Assembly (NCBI RefSeq): GCF_014773275.1
Contig: NZ_JACWMW010000001.1
Span: 744,001-808,000 of the forward strand
DNA from: Mucilaginibacter rigui
GTDB lineage: Bacteria; Bacteroidota; Bacteroidia; Sphingobacteriales; Sphingobacteriaceae
Direction: 5' to 3'
DNA: 64,000 nucleotides
In this document: positions 16,798-25,122 of the stretch, piece by piece
Layout of the letters: every line of letters starts with the position of its first letter
How positions within the stretch are numbered: position 1 is the first letter of the stretch
Position numbers and translations under genes: made by a program
Notes under the pieces: model-generated
The model's database searches: none
Told to the model about the DNA's origin: nothing
Seen by the model: the letters and a program-made list of their open reading frames with translations, nothing else

Positions 16798-18170
16798 GCC
16801 TTCCTGTTTTTTGCGTACCATTCCCCAAACGATTCTTTCGGTGGTTCGGGCATATCGCGCTGTTTATACCAGAGGTTCAGTTTATTATTTACCGCAAATG
16901 GCGCATATTTCATCACAAACCTGCCTGCCTTGCCGCCAATGTGATAAGCAGTAGGTGATGATAAGGTTAAGCTCATGAGTTTCATGGCTGCTTTTTTGCC
17001 TGCCGGGGCGTACCCGTTTTGTACAATAACCTGCCGCCATTTATAAAGCTGCTGGTGGATATCGATCTTTACCGGGCATACGTTTGAGCACGACCCGCAC
17101 AGCGTAGATGCAAAGGGCAGATCGGCATATTTTTCCATATCCAGGTTTGGGGCCAGTATAGCGCCTATTGGGCCTGAGATGGCACTGTGGTAACTGTGCC
17201 CGCCACTGCGGCGATAAACCGGGCAGGTATTCATACACGCCCCGCAACGGATGCATTTTAGCGAGTTTCGGAAATCCTCGCGACCAAGCTGTTTGCTGCG
17301 GCCATTATCAACAATAATGATATGGATCTCGGTACCCTCTCTTGGTTTACTAAAATGACTGGAATAAGTTGTAATGGGCTGCCCTGTAGCACTGCGGGTA
17401 AGCAGCCTTAAAAATACGCCCAGGTTTTTACGTTTTGGGATGATCTTCTCTATCCCCATACTGGCAATGTGGATCTCGGCAAGGTGTGCGCCCATATCAG
17501 CATTGCCCTCGTTGGTGCAAACCACAAACTCGCCGGTTTCGGCAACCGCGAAGTTTACGCCCGTTAAGGCCGCCCTGCGGGTTAAAAAGGTTTCGCGCAG
17601 GTGCTGCCTGGCTGTTTCTGTTAAAAATTGTGGGTCGGCGTTACCTGCCGGCGTACCTAAATGCAGGTGGAAAAGATCACCTATTTCTTCTTTCTTTTTG
17701 TGGATGCAAGGCAAAACGATGTGGCTCGGCGGTTCTTTGGCCAGCTGAACAATGCGCTCGCCCAGGTCAGAGTCTATCACCTCAATGCCGTTATTCTCCA
17801 GGTAATCATTTAAATGGCATTCCTCGGTAAGCATCGATTTGCTTTTTACCATTTTGGTGATGCCCTTGCTATGCAGCAGGCCCAGTACAATGTTATTATG
17901 CTCATCCGCATCTGCCGCCCAATGTACTATGATGCCATTTTTTTGCGCGTTTTCTTCAAACTGCACCAGGTACCCGGCCAGGTTTGATAATACGTTGTCT
18001 TTTATTTGCGAGGCTGTTTCTCTTAATAATTCCCATTCGGGCAGGTGGTTAACGGCTTTATCGCGCTTCTGGCGGATCCACCAAAGGGTTTCATCGTGCC
18101 AGTCTACACGTGCTTCGTTTTTATTGAATACGTCTGCTAATTCTGCGTGGTCTTTTGTTTCCGTATGCAT
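16794..18170 (-). CDS. lutB: Lactate utilisation iron-sulfur protein B
   Basis: A 458-residue protein with an N-terminal LUD-like region and two 4Fe-4S cluster motifs near the C-terminus: CIRCGACMNTCPVYRR (about 310) and CGSCSNVCPVKIDIHQQ (about 358). This is the LutB/YkgF layout. It passes electrons during L-lactate oxidation. Starts one base after lutA ends and shares ATGA with lutC, so the three are translated together. Confidence 0.95.
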   Translation of the reverse strand: MHTETKDHAELADVFNKNEARVDWHDETLWWIRQKRDKAVNHLPEWELLRETASQIKDNVLSNLAGYLVQFEENAQKNGIIVHWAADADEHNNIVLGLLHSKGITKMVKSKSMLTEECHLNDYLENNGIEVIDSDLGERIVQLAKEPPSHIVLPCIHKKKEEIGDLFHLHLGTPAGNADPQFLTETARQHLRETFLTRRAALTGVNFAVAETGEFVVCTNEGNADMGAHLAEIHIASMGIEKIIPKRKNLGVFLRLLTRSATGQPITTYSSHFSKPREGTEIHIIIVDNGRSKQLGREDFRNSLKCIRCGACMNTCPVYRRSGGHSYHSAISGPIGAILAPNLDMEKYADLPFASTLCGSCSNVCPVKIDIHQQLYKWRQVIVQNGYAPAGKKAAMKLMSLTLSSPTAYHIGGKAGRFVMKYAPFAVNNKLNLWYKQRDMPEPPKESFGEWYAKNRKA

Positions 18171-18171
18171 A

Positions 18172-18906
18172 TCAGTCGGCGTTTAATATTTCGGCTAAAT
18201 GCAGCACTTTTACTTTGCTGCCACGCCTGTTTAAAATTCCTTCCATATGCATCAGGCATGACATATCCACCCCGGTAATAAACTCCGCGCCGTGGCTTAA
18301 ATGATCTTCCACCCGGTCTTTGCCCATCTTGGCAGATACGGCTTCCTCTGCAACGCAAAAGGTACCGCCAAAACCGCAGCATTCGTCAATACGGCTAAGG
18401 GGGACTATCTCAATTCCCTTCACCATTTTTAAAAGACTGTGAGGTTTTGAAAATGGTGCGGCCACCAACTCGCTCATTTGCGATAGGTGTAAGCCGCGCT
18501 GCCCGTGGCAGCTTTGGTGCACCCCAACTTTAAACGGGAATTTGGAGGGTAATGACTCTACTTTTAAAACATCGGTTAAAAACGAACTGAGCTCATATAT
18601 TTTGCTACTGATGCCTGCCGCACCGGCTTCATGCTCGTGGCTATGTAAATGCTCTTTGATATGCAGCACACAACTACCCGATGGTGCAACAATGTAATCA
18701 AACTCCGCAAAGTTTTTAATGAATAATTCATTACACCCGCCTGTAAGATGCTCAAAGCCCGAATTGGCCATTGGCTGGCCGCAACAGGTTTGGTTTTTAG
18801 GGTAGCTTACAGTTACGCCCAATTTTTCGAGCAATTGCAGGGTGGCAATTGCCGCGCCGGGGTAAAACTGGTCTACATAACAAGGGATAAACAAACCAAC
18901 TTTCAT
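18172..18906 (-). CDS. lutA: Lactate utilisation protein A, CCG-domain Fe-S oxidoreductase
   Basis: A 244-residue protein with two CCG cysteine motifs, one at residues 41-43 (TCCGQPMANSG) and one near 178 (DECCGFGGTF), each with a preceding Cys-rich strand. This is the LutA/YkgE family, related to the heterodisulfide reductase subunit. It overlaps the end of the kinase gene by 4 nt (ATGA). Works with LutB and LutC to convert L-lactate to pyruvate. Confidence 0.95.
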   Translation of the reverse strand: MKVGLFIPCYVDQFYPGAAIATLQLLEKLGVTVSYPKNQTCCGQPMANSGFEHLTGGCNELFIKNFAEFDYIVAPSGSCVLHIKEHLHSHEHEAGAAGISSKIYELSSFLTDVLKVESLPSKFPFKVGVHQSCHGQRGLHLSQMSELVAAPFSKPHSLLKMVKGIEIVPLSRIDECCGFGGTFCVAEEAVSAKMGKDRVEDHLSHGAEFITGVDMSCLMHMEGILNRRGSKVKVLHLAEILNAD

Positions 18907-20285
18907 ATGCTAATGGTTTGACTGGCCGAATAATATTTCAATTGGATAATGTCGTTTGGTATAGGTTTCCGGTTCCACTCTTTGTGGATGGCCAATGCCG
19001 CACCTACAGCTGTAGCCTGCGCCATGGATGCCGAAAATACTTCAATTGTTGGAAAAGCCAAAGCAAGCAAGTGCATAAAAACACTGTTTTTGCTAAAGCC
19101 GCCATCAACAAATATGCGTTTTACGGGGGTGCCTTTCAGCACCAGCTGCGTAGCGTAAACCTGTAAGTTTATCAGGTCGAGTACCAGTTGATGATATGCT
19201 TCTATATCATTGTGATATTCGGATAAATCCCTTTTCTCAAAAGCCGATGTTTTGGCGTTTGCATCCTGCGTAACCGTTTGTTTTTTTGCTTTCAGATAAC
19301 TGATGATCTCGGGATCGAACGCTACATTCCTGTATTTGATCACATCGGTTTTAAAGTGTGCGGCAATCCTTTTAACCTGCTGCTCGTGCTCATAACCCGA
19401 AAATAACCGGGATGCTTTTACAGGTTTGCCCTGGTATTGCAGATAGCTGAGGCAATCATCTTTTAATTCCTCTTTAGTTAAAGGCAACTGGTTAAAAGGG
19501 TTTAAACTGATACACCAGGTACCGGTACTGATGAGTACGAAAGGCTCATTAAAGTTAACCAGGTAAGGGATCAGCGCGGCAGAACTATCATGCAGGCCAA
19601 CGCCTACCTTATAATTATTGCCGGGGAATAGGGCGGGCAATACTTTGTTAGCAGGTTGTATCGACGGCAATTTTAACGCGATGCCTTCATGCTGTGTCCA
19701 TTCGTGGTAGCGGTTTTTTTCAAAATCCCACAGGCAGGTATGGCAGCCAATGCTGGTAAGGTCAGAACAGGCTTTGCCGGTGAGCAGATAGCTCATGTAT
19801 TGCGGTAAATGCAGAGCGTACTTTATCTTATTAAAAACTTCAGGCTGTTCATACTTTAAACGGTACAGCTGCAAGCCGGAGTTTAAACTGCCCAGCACCG
19901 GCGATGCGGTTTGTACACTCACCAGGTCTTTACCGCCATATTTGGCATAAAATTGCTCGCTTAATTCTTCCGGATAACTTTTTAGGTAGTTATATAGTGG
20001 GGTAAGCGGTTTGCCATCCTCGCCCACGTAAATAAAGCTTGCGCCATAGGCAGAAAAATTAACCGCCTTTACCTTAAACTCATTCATGCGGAAAACCTCG
20101 CTCAACGAATCGAACACCGAAAGCCTGAGGCTTTCAATGTTTTCGCAGGGGTAGCCGTCCTCATCTACAGTTTCTAAAAAGCGGGCTGTTTTCTCAAAAA
20201 CTATCTGGTAGTTCTCATCAAACAGGAACAGCTTTTTATTGGTCTTCCCAACATCAAATATGGCTATAACGGGTATCGCACTCAT
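18903..20285 (-). CDS. rhaB: FGGY-family carbohydrate kinase, probable L-rhamnulokinase
   Basis: A 460-residue kinase of the ribokinase-unrelated FGGY fold. The N-terminal phosphate loop region is IFDVGKTNKKLFLFDE (residues 8-23), and a C-terminal VDGGFSKNSVFMHLLA segment corresponds to the adenosine-binding part. Length fits the family. Between rhaI (12-nt gap) and lutA (4-nt overlap), phosphorylation of L-rhamnulose is the natural assignment; other FGGY kinases would look alike, so the substrate is inferred from context. Confidence 0.88.
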   Translation of the reverse strand: MSAIPVIAIFDVGKTNKKLFLFDENYQIVFEKTARFLETVDEDGYPCENIESLRLSVFDSLSEVFRMNEFKVKAVNFSAYGASFIYVGEDGKPLTPLYNYLKSYPEELSEQFYAKYGGKDLVSVQTASPVLGSLNSGLQLYRLKYEQPEVFNKIKYALHLPQYMSYLLTGKACSDLTSIGCHTCLWDFEKNRYHEWTQHEGIALKLPSIQPANKVLPALFPGNNYKVGVGLHDSSAALIPYLVNFNEPFVLISTGTWCISLNPFNQLPLTKEELKDDCLSYLQYQGKPVKASRLFSGYEHEQQVKRIAAHFKTDVIKYRNVAFDPEIISYLKAKKQTVTQDANAKTSAFEKRDLSEYHNDIEAYHQLVLDLINLQVYATQLVLKGTPVKRIFVDGGFSKNSVFMHLLALAFPTIEVFSASMAQATAVGAALAIHKEWNRKPIPNDIIQLKYYSASQTISI

Positions 20286-20297
20286 ATCGCTTTTGTT

Positions 20298-21572
20298 TTA
20301 TAAGCCTGTTGCCACTGTTTTTAAGCCGCGTTCTTTTATCAAATTATTCCTAACGTCTATCTTACGATAAGCGCTGATAGGATCGAGCGAACCACCTGCC
20401 TGCAAACTTGCTTCTGCTATCAGCGGGCGTACATCTGTGCGGTATGCCTGTTGTAATATCTCCTGTGCAAGCGCGACGTCGTTACCTTGTTGTGCTGCTT
20501 TTAAAGCCTCCGTATCTATCAGTAATGCCTGTGCGTAAGCTATTTTTATAGCCTGTACCGATTGTAATAAGTCTTCTATTGGGTCTTTAACATTGTGCGA
20601 TGCATCAATCATCCAGCCGATAGATGTTGCATGCTCCATGCCGCGGGCATCCATACCTTCAACCAGTTCGTTAAATATCAGGAACAACTGGTATGGGTTG
20701 ATGCTGCCAACGGTCAAATCATCATCGCCATATTTAGAATCGTTGAAGTGGAAACCGGCAAGTTTGCCTTCCATCAACAGCAGGGAAACGATCTGCTCGA
20801 TGTTTGTATTTGGCAGGTGATGGCCAAGATCAACCAAAGTAGCCGCCTTATCTCCCAGTTTATTGGCTAACAGTAAAGATTGGCCCCAGTCGCCGATGGT
20901 AGTGGAGTAAAAATTCGGTTCGAATGGTTTGTACTCTATCCAGATCTTCCAGTCGTTTGGCAGTGCGTTGTAGATCTCCTGTAAGCTCTTTTGCGTGCGC
21001 TGAAAAGCCTCCCTGAAGTTCAGTTGCCCGGGGAAGTTTGATCCGTCGGACAACCAAACCGACAGAGCCTTTGAGCCAAGCTCCTTACCGTAATTAATTA
21101 CCTGGATGTTATGTTCTATAGCTTGCGCCCTCACCGCTTTATCTACGTGATGCAACGAACCATATTTGTAACTGTGTGCTGCATCCGCCTGGTCCTGGAA
21201 GGTGTTAGAGTTTACCGCATCAAAATGAAGGCCCAGGTGTGCTGCCAGTTGTTTTATAGAATTAGCATTATCAGGAATATCCCAGGGGATATGCAGCGAA
21301 ATAGAATTACTTGATCTGTTAAGCGCGTGGATAACGCCAACATCTTCAATTTTTTCTTCCAGGCTGCGTGGCTCGCCGCCGCCGCTAAACCTGCCAAAGC
21401 GTGTACCGCCGGTGCCCAAGGCCCAGCTTGGAATGGCGATGTTAAAGGCCTGCAGCTTGGTTAAAACGTTATCGAGGTTATTTACATCGGCTGCTACGTG
21501 CTCAAAATTGCGCTGATGTTTTTTGGCTAACTGATGGTTGTGCTCATCAATTACATATTTTTCTATCTGCAT
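20298..21572 (-). CDS. rhaI: L-rhamnose isomerase, RhaI type
   Basis: A 424-residue TIM-barrel sugar isomerase of the alternative RhaI kind found outside enterobacteria. Conserved stretches are GTGGTRFGRFSGGGEPRSLEEK, a metal-site block WIEYKPFEPNFYSTTIGDWG, LVDLGHHLPNTNIEQ and GFHFNDSKYGDDDL with the expected Glu, Asp and His metal ligands. It converts L-rhamnose to L-rhamnulose. I place the start at 21572 (MQIEKYV); 13 additional codons upstream look unlike the family. Confidence 0.92.
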   Translation of the reverse strand: MQIEKYVIDEHNHQLAKKHQRNFEHVAADVNNLDNVLTKLQAFNIAIPSWALGTGGTRFGRFSGGGEPRSLEEKIEDVGVIHALNRSSNSISLHIPWDIPDNANSIKQLAAHLGLHFDAVNSNTFQDQADAAHSYKYGSLHHVDKAVRAQAIEHNIQVINYGKELGSKALSVWLSDGSNFPGQLNFREAFQRTQKSLQEIYNALPNDWKIWIEYKPFEPNFYSTTIGDWGQSLLLANKLGDKAATLVDLGHHLPNTNIEQIVSLLLMEGKLAGFHFNDSKYGDDDLTVGSINPYQLFLIFNELVEGMDARGMEHATSIGWMIDASHNVKDPIEDLLQSVQAIKIAYAQALLIDTEALKAAQQGNDVALAQEILQQAYRTDVRPLIAEASLQAGGSLDPISAYRKIDVRNNLIKERGLKTVATGL

Positions 21573-21643
21573 CTTCTCTGGTTTATGTAGGTGTAAAGCC
21601 CCACCGGCCATTGGTTTGCCGGGGGGACTGGATATTCTATTAC

Positions 21644-23761
21644 TTATCGTACAAATGCTGTGGCAACGCCGCCATCAACATTAAGCACATTACCGGTTGA
21701 CTTGTTGAGCAAACCACCTGCAAATGCGAAGCAGGCGTTAGCTATATCATCAGGTAAAATGGTTTCGTTCAGTAATGTACGTTTTGCGTAGTAAGCCGGT
21801 AATTCTTCAACAGTAATACCGTAAGCTTTGGCGCGGCCTTCGGCCCAGCCGCCTGCCCATATATTGCTATCGCTTATTACGGCATCCGGGTTAACCACGT
21901 TCACACGGATCTTATCGCCGCCCAACTCGGCCGCGTTTAGCCTGCTCAGGTGTAATTGCGCCGCTTTCGCGCTGCCGTAACCGGCATTGTTAGGGCCGCT
22001 TACCAGGGCGTTCTTGCTTACAATGTTGATAATATCACCACCAATATCCTGTTTTTTCATTACAGATACCGCAGCCTGGGTAACAAAAAACTGGCCTTTT
22101 ACCAAAACGTCATAAAGCAGGTCCCAGTCTTTAGCTGTGGTATCGCCAATGGTTTTTGAGATAGATAAACCCGCGTTATTTACGATCAGGTCTACACCGC
22201 CAAATTGTAGTGCTGCGATATCCATAGCCGCCTTTATCTGGTCGGTGTTGGTAACATCCATCTGCGCTAAAGCGTAAGCATCTTTACCAAAAAGGCCTTT
22301 AAACTCTTCTCCTGCACCGGCTAAACGCTCGGCGTTCATGTCGTTAAGTATAACAACAGCACCTTCCTGTACAAACTTTTTAGCAATGGCTTTACCAATG
22401 CCACCGGCACTACCGGTTACCAAAGCAACGCGGCCCGATAAGGCTTTTGGTTTTGGCATACGTTGTAATTTAGCTTCTTCCAGCAACCAGTATTCAATAT
22501 CAAAAGCTTCCTGGCGTGGCAGAGAAGTGTATTCAGAGATAGCCTCGGCGCCTTTCATTACGTTGATGGCATTGGTATAAAACTCGGCGGCAACACGCGC
22601 GGTTTGTTTGTCTTTAGCAAAGGTGAACATCCCTACACCCGGGTAAAGTATTACTACGGGGTTGGCGTCGCGCACAGCAGGGCTGTTGGGATGTTTGCAG
22701 GTGTTATAGTAATCGGTATACATTTGGCGGTAGGCCTCAAATGCAGGTGTAAGTTTTTCTTTTAAAGCAGCTACATCGCTCAGGTCGTCGGCAGCATTAA
22801 GGTCTAATACCAGCGGACTGATCTTGGTGCGTAAAAAGTGGTCGGGGCAGCTTGTTCCCAGTGGGGCCAACCTGTCCAGGTCGTTTGAGTTGATAAACTC
22901 CAGTACGCGGGCATCATCGGTAAAGTGGCCTATCATCGATGTTTTTGATGAACAGAAACCACGCAGAATAGGAGCTAAAGCCGCCGCTTGTTTTTTACGA
23001 TCATCCGCAGCAAGGCTTTCCAGTTTTTGGCCCCCAAATACAGGCGCTTTTTTACCGTAGTTCTCTTCTAAATATTCGGCACATTTTTCGATTACCTCAA
23101 GCGTATTTATATAGCTTTCGTAAGCGGTATCGCCCCAGGTGAATAACCCGTGCGAGCCCAGCATGATACCACGGATGCCGGGGTTGTTATCAAGGCATTC
23201 TTTCAGTTGCAAGCCAAGGTCGAAACCCGGGCGTTGCCAGCCTACCCAACCAATAGTACCGCCGAACAGTTCCTGCGTTATCTTCTCACCGTCTTTTGCT
23301 GCCGCGATAGCAATTGCAGCATCTGGGTGCAGGTGGTCGATGTGTTTAAAGGGTAAGAAACCATGCAACGGGGTATCAATAGATGGCGCTTTGGAGTTAA
23401 GATCGAAAATGCTGTGGTTAAACAGTTCAACCATTTCGTCTTCGTGCTCAATGCCACGGTAAACGTTTTTCAGGCTCCTCAACCTGTCGACATATAATGC
23501 AGCCAGGCCACTCTTTTTAAGCGTACCGATGTCGCCGCCCGAGCCTTTGATCCACATTACTTCAACCTCTTTACCGGTTAAAGGGTCTTTATCAGTTACC
23601 TTGCATGAAGTGTTGCCGCCGCCGTAGTTGGTCAACCGCAGATCGGCGCCAAGAAGGTTTGAACGGTATATCAGTAAAGCTACCTCGTCTCCGGCTAAAG
23701 CTGCCGCCTTAGCATCGTCCCATAAGTAGCTTACATGTTTAAATTGTGTTGTAGTAGACAT
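21644..23761 (-). CDS. rhaEW: Bifunctional rhamnulose-1-phosphate aldolase / lactaldehyde dehydrogenase
   Basis: A 705-residue fusion. Residues 1-420 are a class II aldolase/adducin-like domain (YGGGNTSCKV near 45 and HLHPDAAIAIAAAKDGEKI around 145). Residues 430-705 are a short-chain dehydrogenase with ALVTGSAGGIGKAIA and the YGSAK catalytic pair. The fusion splits L-rhamnulose-1-phosphate to dihydroxyacetone phosphate and L-lactaldehyde, then oxidises the aldehyde to L-lactate. The same pairing is known from Bacillus and Chloroflexus rhamnose loci as RhaEW. L-lactate would then be taken by LutABC, encoded in the same operon. Confidence 0.92.
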   Translation of the reverse strand: MSTTTQFKHVSYLWDDAKAAALAGDEVALLIYRSNLLGADLRLTNYGGGNTSCKVTDKDPLTGKEVEVMWIKGSGGDIGTLKKSGLAALYVDRLRSLKNVYRGIEHEDEMVELFNHSIFDLNSKAPSIDTPLHGFLPFKHIDHLHPDAAIAIAAAKDGEKITQELFGGTIGWVGWQRPGFDLGLQLKECLDNNPGIRGIMLGSHGLFTWGDTAYESYINTLEVIEKCAEYLEENYGKKAPVFGGQKLESLAADDRKKQAAALAPILRGFCSSKTSMIGHFTDDARVLEFINSNDLDRLAPLGTSCPDHFLRTKISPLVLDLNAADDLSDVAALKEKLTPAFEAYRQMYTDYYNTCKHPNSPAVRDANPVVILYPGVGMFTFAKDKQTARVAAEFYTNAINVMKGAEAISEYTSLPRQEAFDIEYWLLEEAKLQRMPKPKALSGRVALVTGSAGGIGKAIAKKFVQEGAVVILNDMNAERLAGAGEEFKGLFGKDAYALAQMDVTNTDQIKAAMDIAALQFGGVDLIVNNAGLSISKTIGDTTAKDWDLLYDVLVKGQFFVTQAAVSVMKKQDIGGDIINIVSKNALVSGPNNAGYGSAKAAQLHLSRLNAAELGGDKIRVNVVNPDAVISDSNIWAGGWAEGRAKAYGITVEELPAYYAKRTLLNETILPDDIANACFAFAGGLLNKSTGNVLNVDGGVATAFVR

Positions 23762-23820
23762 ATGTTTAAATTGCTGATTTTCGAATTGTTGATTTCTTAT
23801 TGTTGTATTGTTATTTATTT

Positions 23821-24903
23821 TTAAGGCTTTATTGAGTTGCCATAACCTACCACCAAAACCGATATGATGATGGTAGCTATACCGGCTATAACTGTATATA
23901 TTGCTTTTTTACTAACGCCTTTCCATTCCTTTAACAATAAGCCCCAGGTATTTGCGATGAGGATAATAAAGGCCATATGCAGTATCCACGAACTGGCGCC
24001 ATTGCCCAGCTTGCTTTCGCCCATGCCGTAAAAAAAGAACTGCAAAAACCAGGTAGTACCCGCCAGGGCCGAAAAGATGTAGTTTTTTAACAGCGGCTTT
24101 TGCCCATCGGTATAGTTACTGAAGGTTTTATTACGGGCGTTCAATATCATACACCAAATGAAATTGGTAGTAAGGCCACCCCAAAGTATTACTATATAAA
24201 TAACATTGTTTTGGAACAGGAAATTGCCCGCGTTTGGGTGTAATACCTTCCATGCTTCATTCGCGGTATCGGCCATTGATTTGCCGGCCTCAATACCGAA
24301 ATTAAAACAGGCGCTTAACACACCCGATACAATGGCTACAAAAATGCCAAGGCCAAAACGGTATTCTTTATTCTCTTCGGCTACGGTTTTGTTTTTAGAT
24401 AGTTCTTTTTCTTTAAGCGTACCTGCTTTTCCGCAAATGATGATACCTAAGGCACAAATTACAATGCCCAGTAAAACCATTTGGCCCCAGTTGCTATGCA
24501 GCATCATGCTGAAGCTATCCTTACCCTCTTTTGGGAAAAAATTATAATAAACCGATGGGATGATAGAACCAAACACCGCACACAGGCCCAGTATAATGGT
24601 ACTGCCCAATGATACCCCTAAGTAACGCACACCAAGGCCATAAGTTAAACCGCCTATGCCCCAAAGCAAACCAAAGAAATAGGTGAGCGCAAGGATCTGC
24701 CCGTTTGTTTGGGCAATGATATCTGTAAAATTAGGGATGGTTAACCATGCAGCTACAGGTGGCACGATCAACCAGGAGAAGATGCCGCCTACTATCCAGA
24801 AACTTTCCCAGGCCCAGCCCTTTACTTTTTTATAAGGGATGTAAAAGCTGCCGGAGGCAAAACCACCGATAAAGTGAAATATAACACCGAAGATTGCTTG
24901 CAT
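23821..24903 (-). CDS. rhaT: L-rhamnose/proton symporter RhaT
   Basis: A 360-residue inner-membrane protein with about ten hydrophobic helices and RhaT hallmarks: GFASGSFYIPYKKVKGWAWE at the N-terminus, YGLGVRYLGVSLGSTIILGL in the first half, and AGTTWFLQFFFYGMGESKLG in the second. Brings L-rhamnose into the cytoplasm. First gene of the nine-gene minus-strand operon; a TACCTTTA box (minus strand, 24951 down to 24944) is a plausible promoter. Confidence 0.95.
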   Translation of the reverse strand: MQAIFGVIFHFIGGFASGSFYIPYKKVKGWAWESFWIVGGIFSWLIVPPVAAWLTIPNFTDIIAQTNGQILALTYFFGLLWGIGGLTYGLGVRYLGVSLGSTIILGLCAVFGSIIPSVYYNFFPKEGKDSFSMMLHSNWGQMVLLGIVICALGIIICGKAGTLKEKELSKNKTVAEENKEYRFGLGIFVAIVSGVLSACFNFGIEAGKSMADTANEAWKVLHPNAGNFLFQNNVIYIVILWGGLTTNFIWCMILNARNKTFSNYTDGQKPLLKNYIFSALAGTTWFLQFFFYGMGESKLGNGASSWILHMAFIILIANTWGLLLKEWKGVSKKAIYTVIAGIATIIISVLVVGYGNSIKP

Positions 24904-25122
24904 AATTTAGGAATTGGGTTTATTATAATGGTTAAGGCAATGATAAAGGTAACGGTTTGTTTAACCATCCCTATCTGTTACCTTCTCAAATCTAAATAGG
25001 TCGGCAATAATCAATGGTATAGCTGGGCATAGTTGAATTGATAATTTAAGATACTTTCGAAAATGCTTACCCGGTAAGCACCAATTAACCAATACCGCTA
25101 ACGCGTACCTAATTAATAACTG
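24904..25122. promoter_or_regulatory. Divergent rhamnose control region
   Basis: This gap drives the rhaT operon leftward and the GH106 operon rightward. For rhaT, TACCTTTA (24944-24951, minus) overlaps one arm of the inverted repeat AAGGTAAC (24946-24953) / GTTACCTT (24977-24984). For GH106, TACTTTCG (25052-25059) has a TTG 19 bp upstream (25033-25035). Both promoters therefore sit beside inverted repeats sharing a GGTAA/TTACC core, as expected for a repressor. The GntR protein encoded at 31275-32300 is a candidate. Confidence 0.5.
25064..25080. promoter_or_regulatory. Perfect palindrome, probable operator
   Basis: TGCTTACC-C-GGTAAGCA is a perfect 8-bp inverted repeat around one base, placed just downstream of the TACTTTCG box, over the expected transcription start of the GH106 gene. 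A protein bound here would block initiation. Confidence 0.5.
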
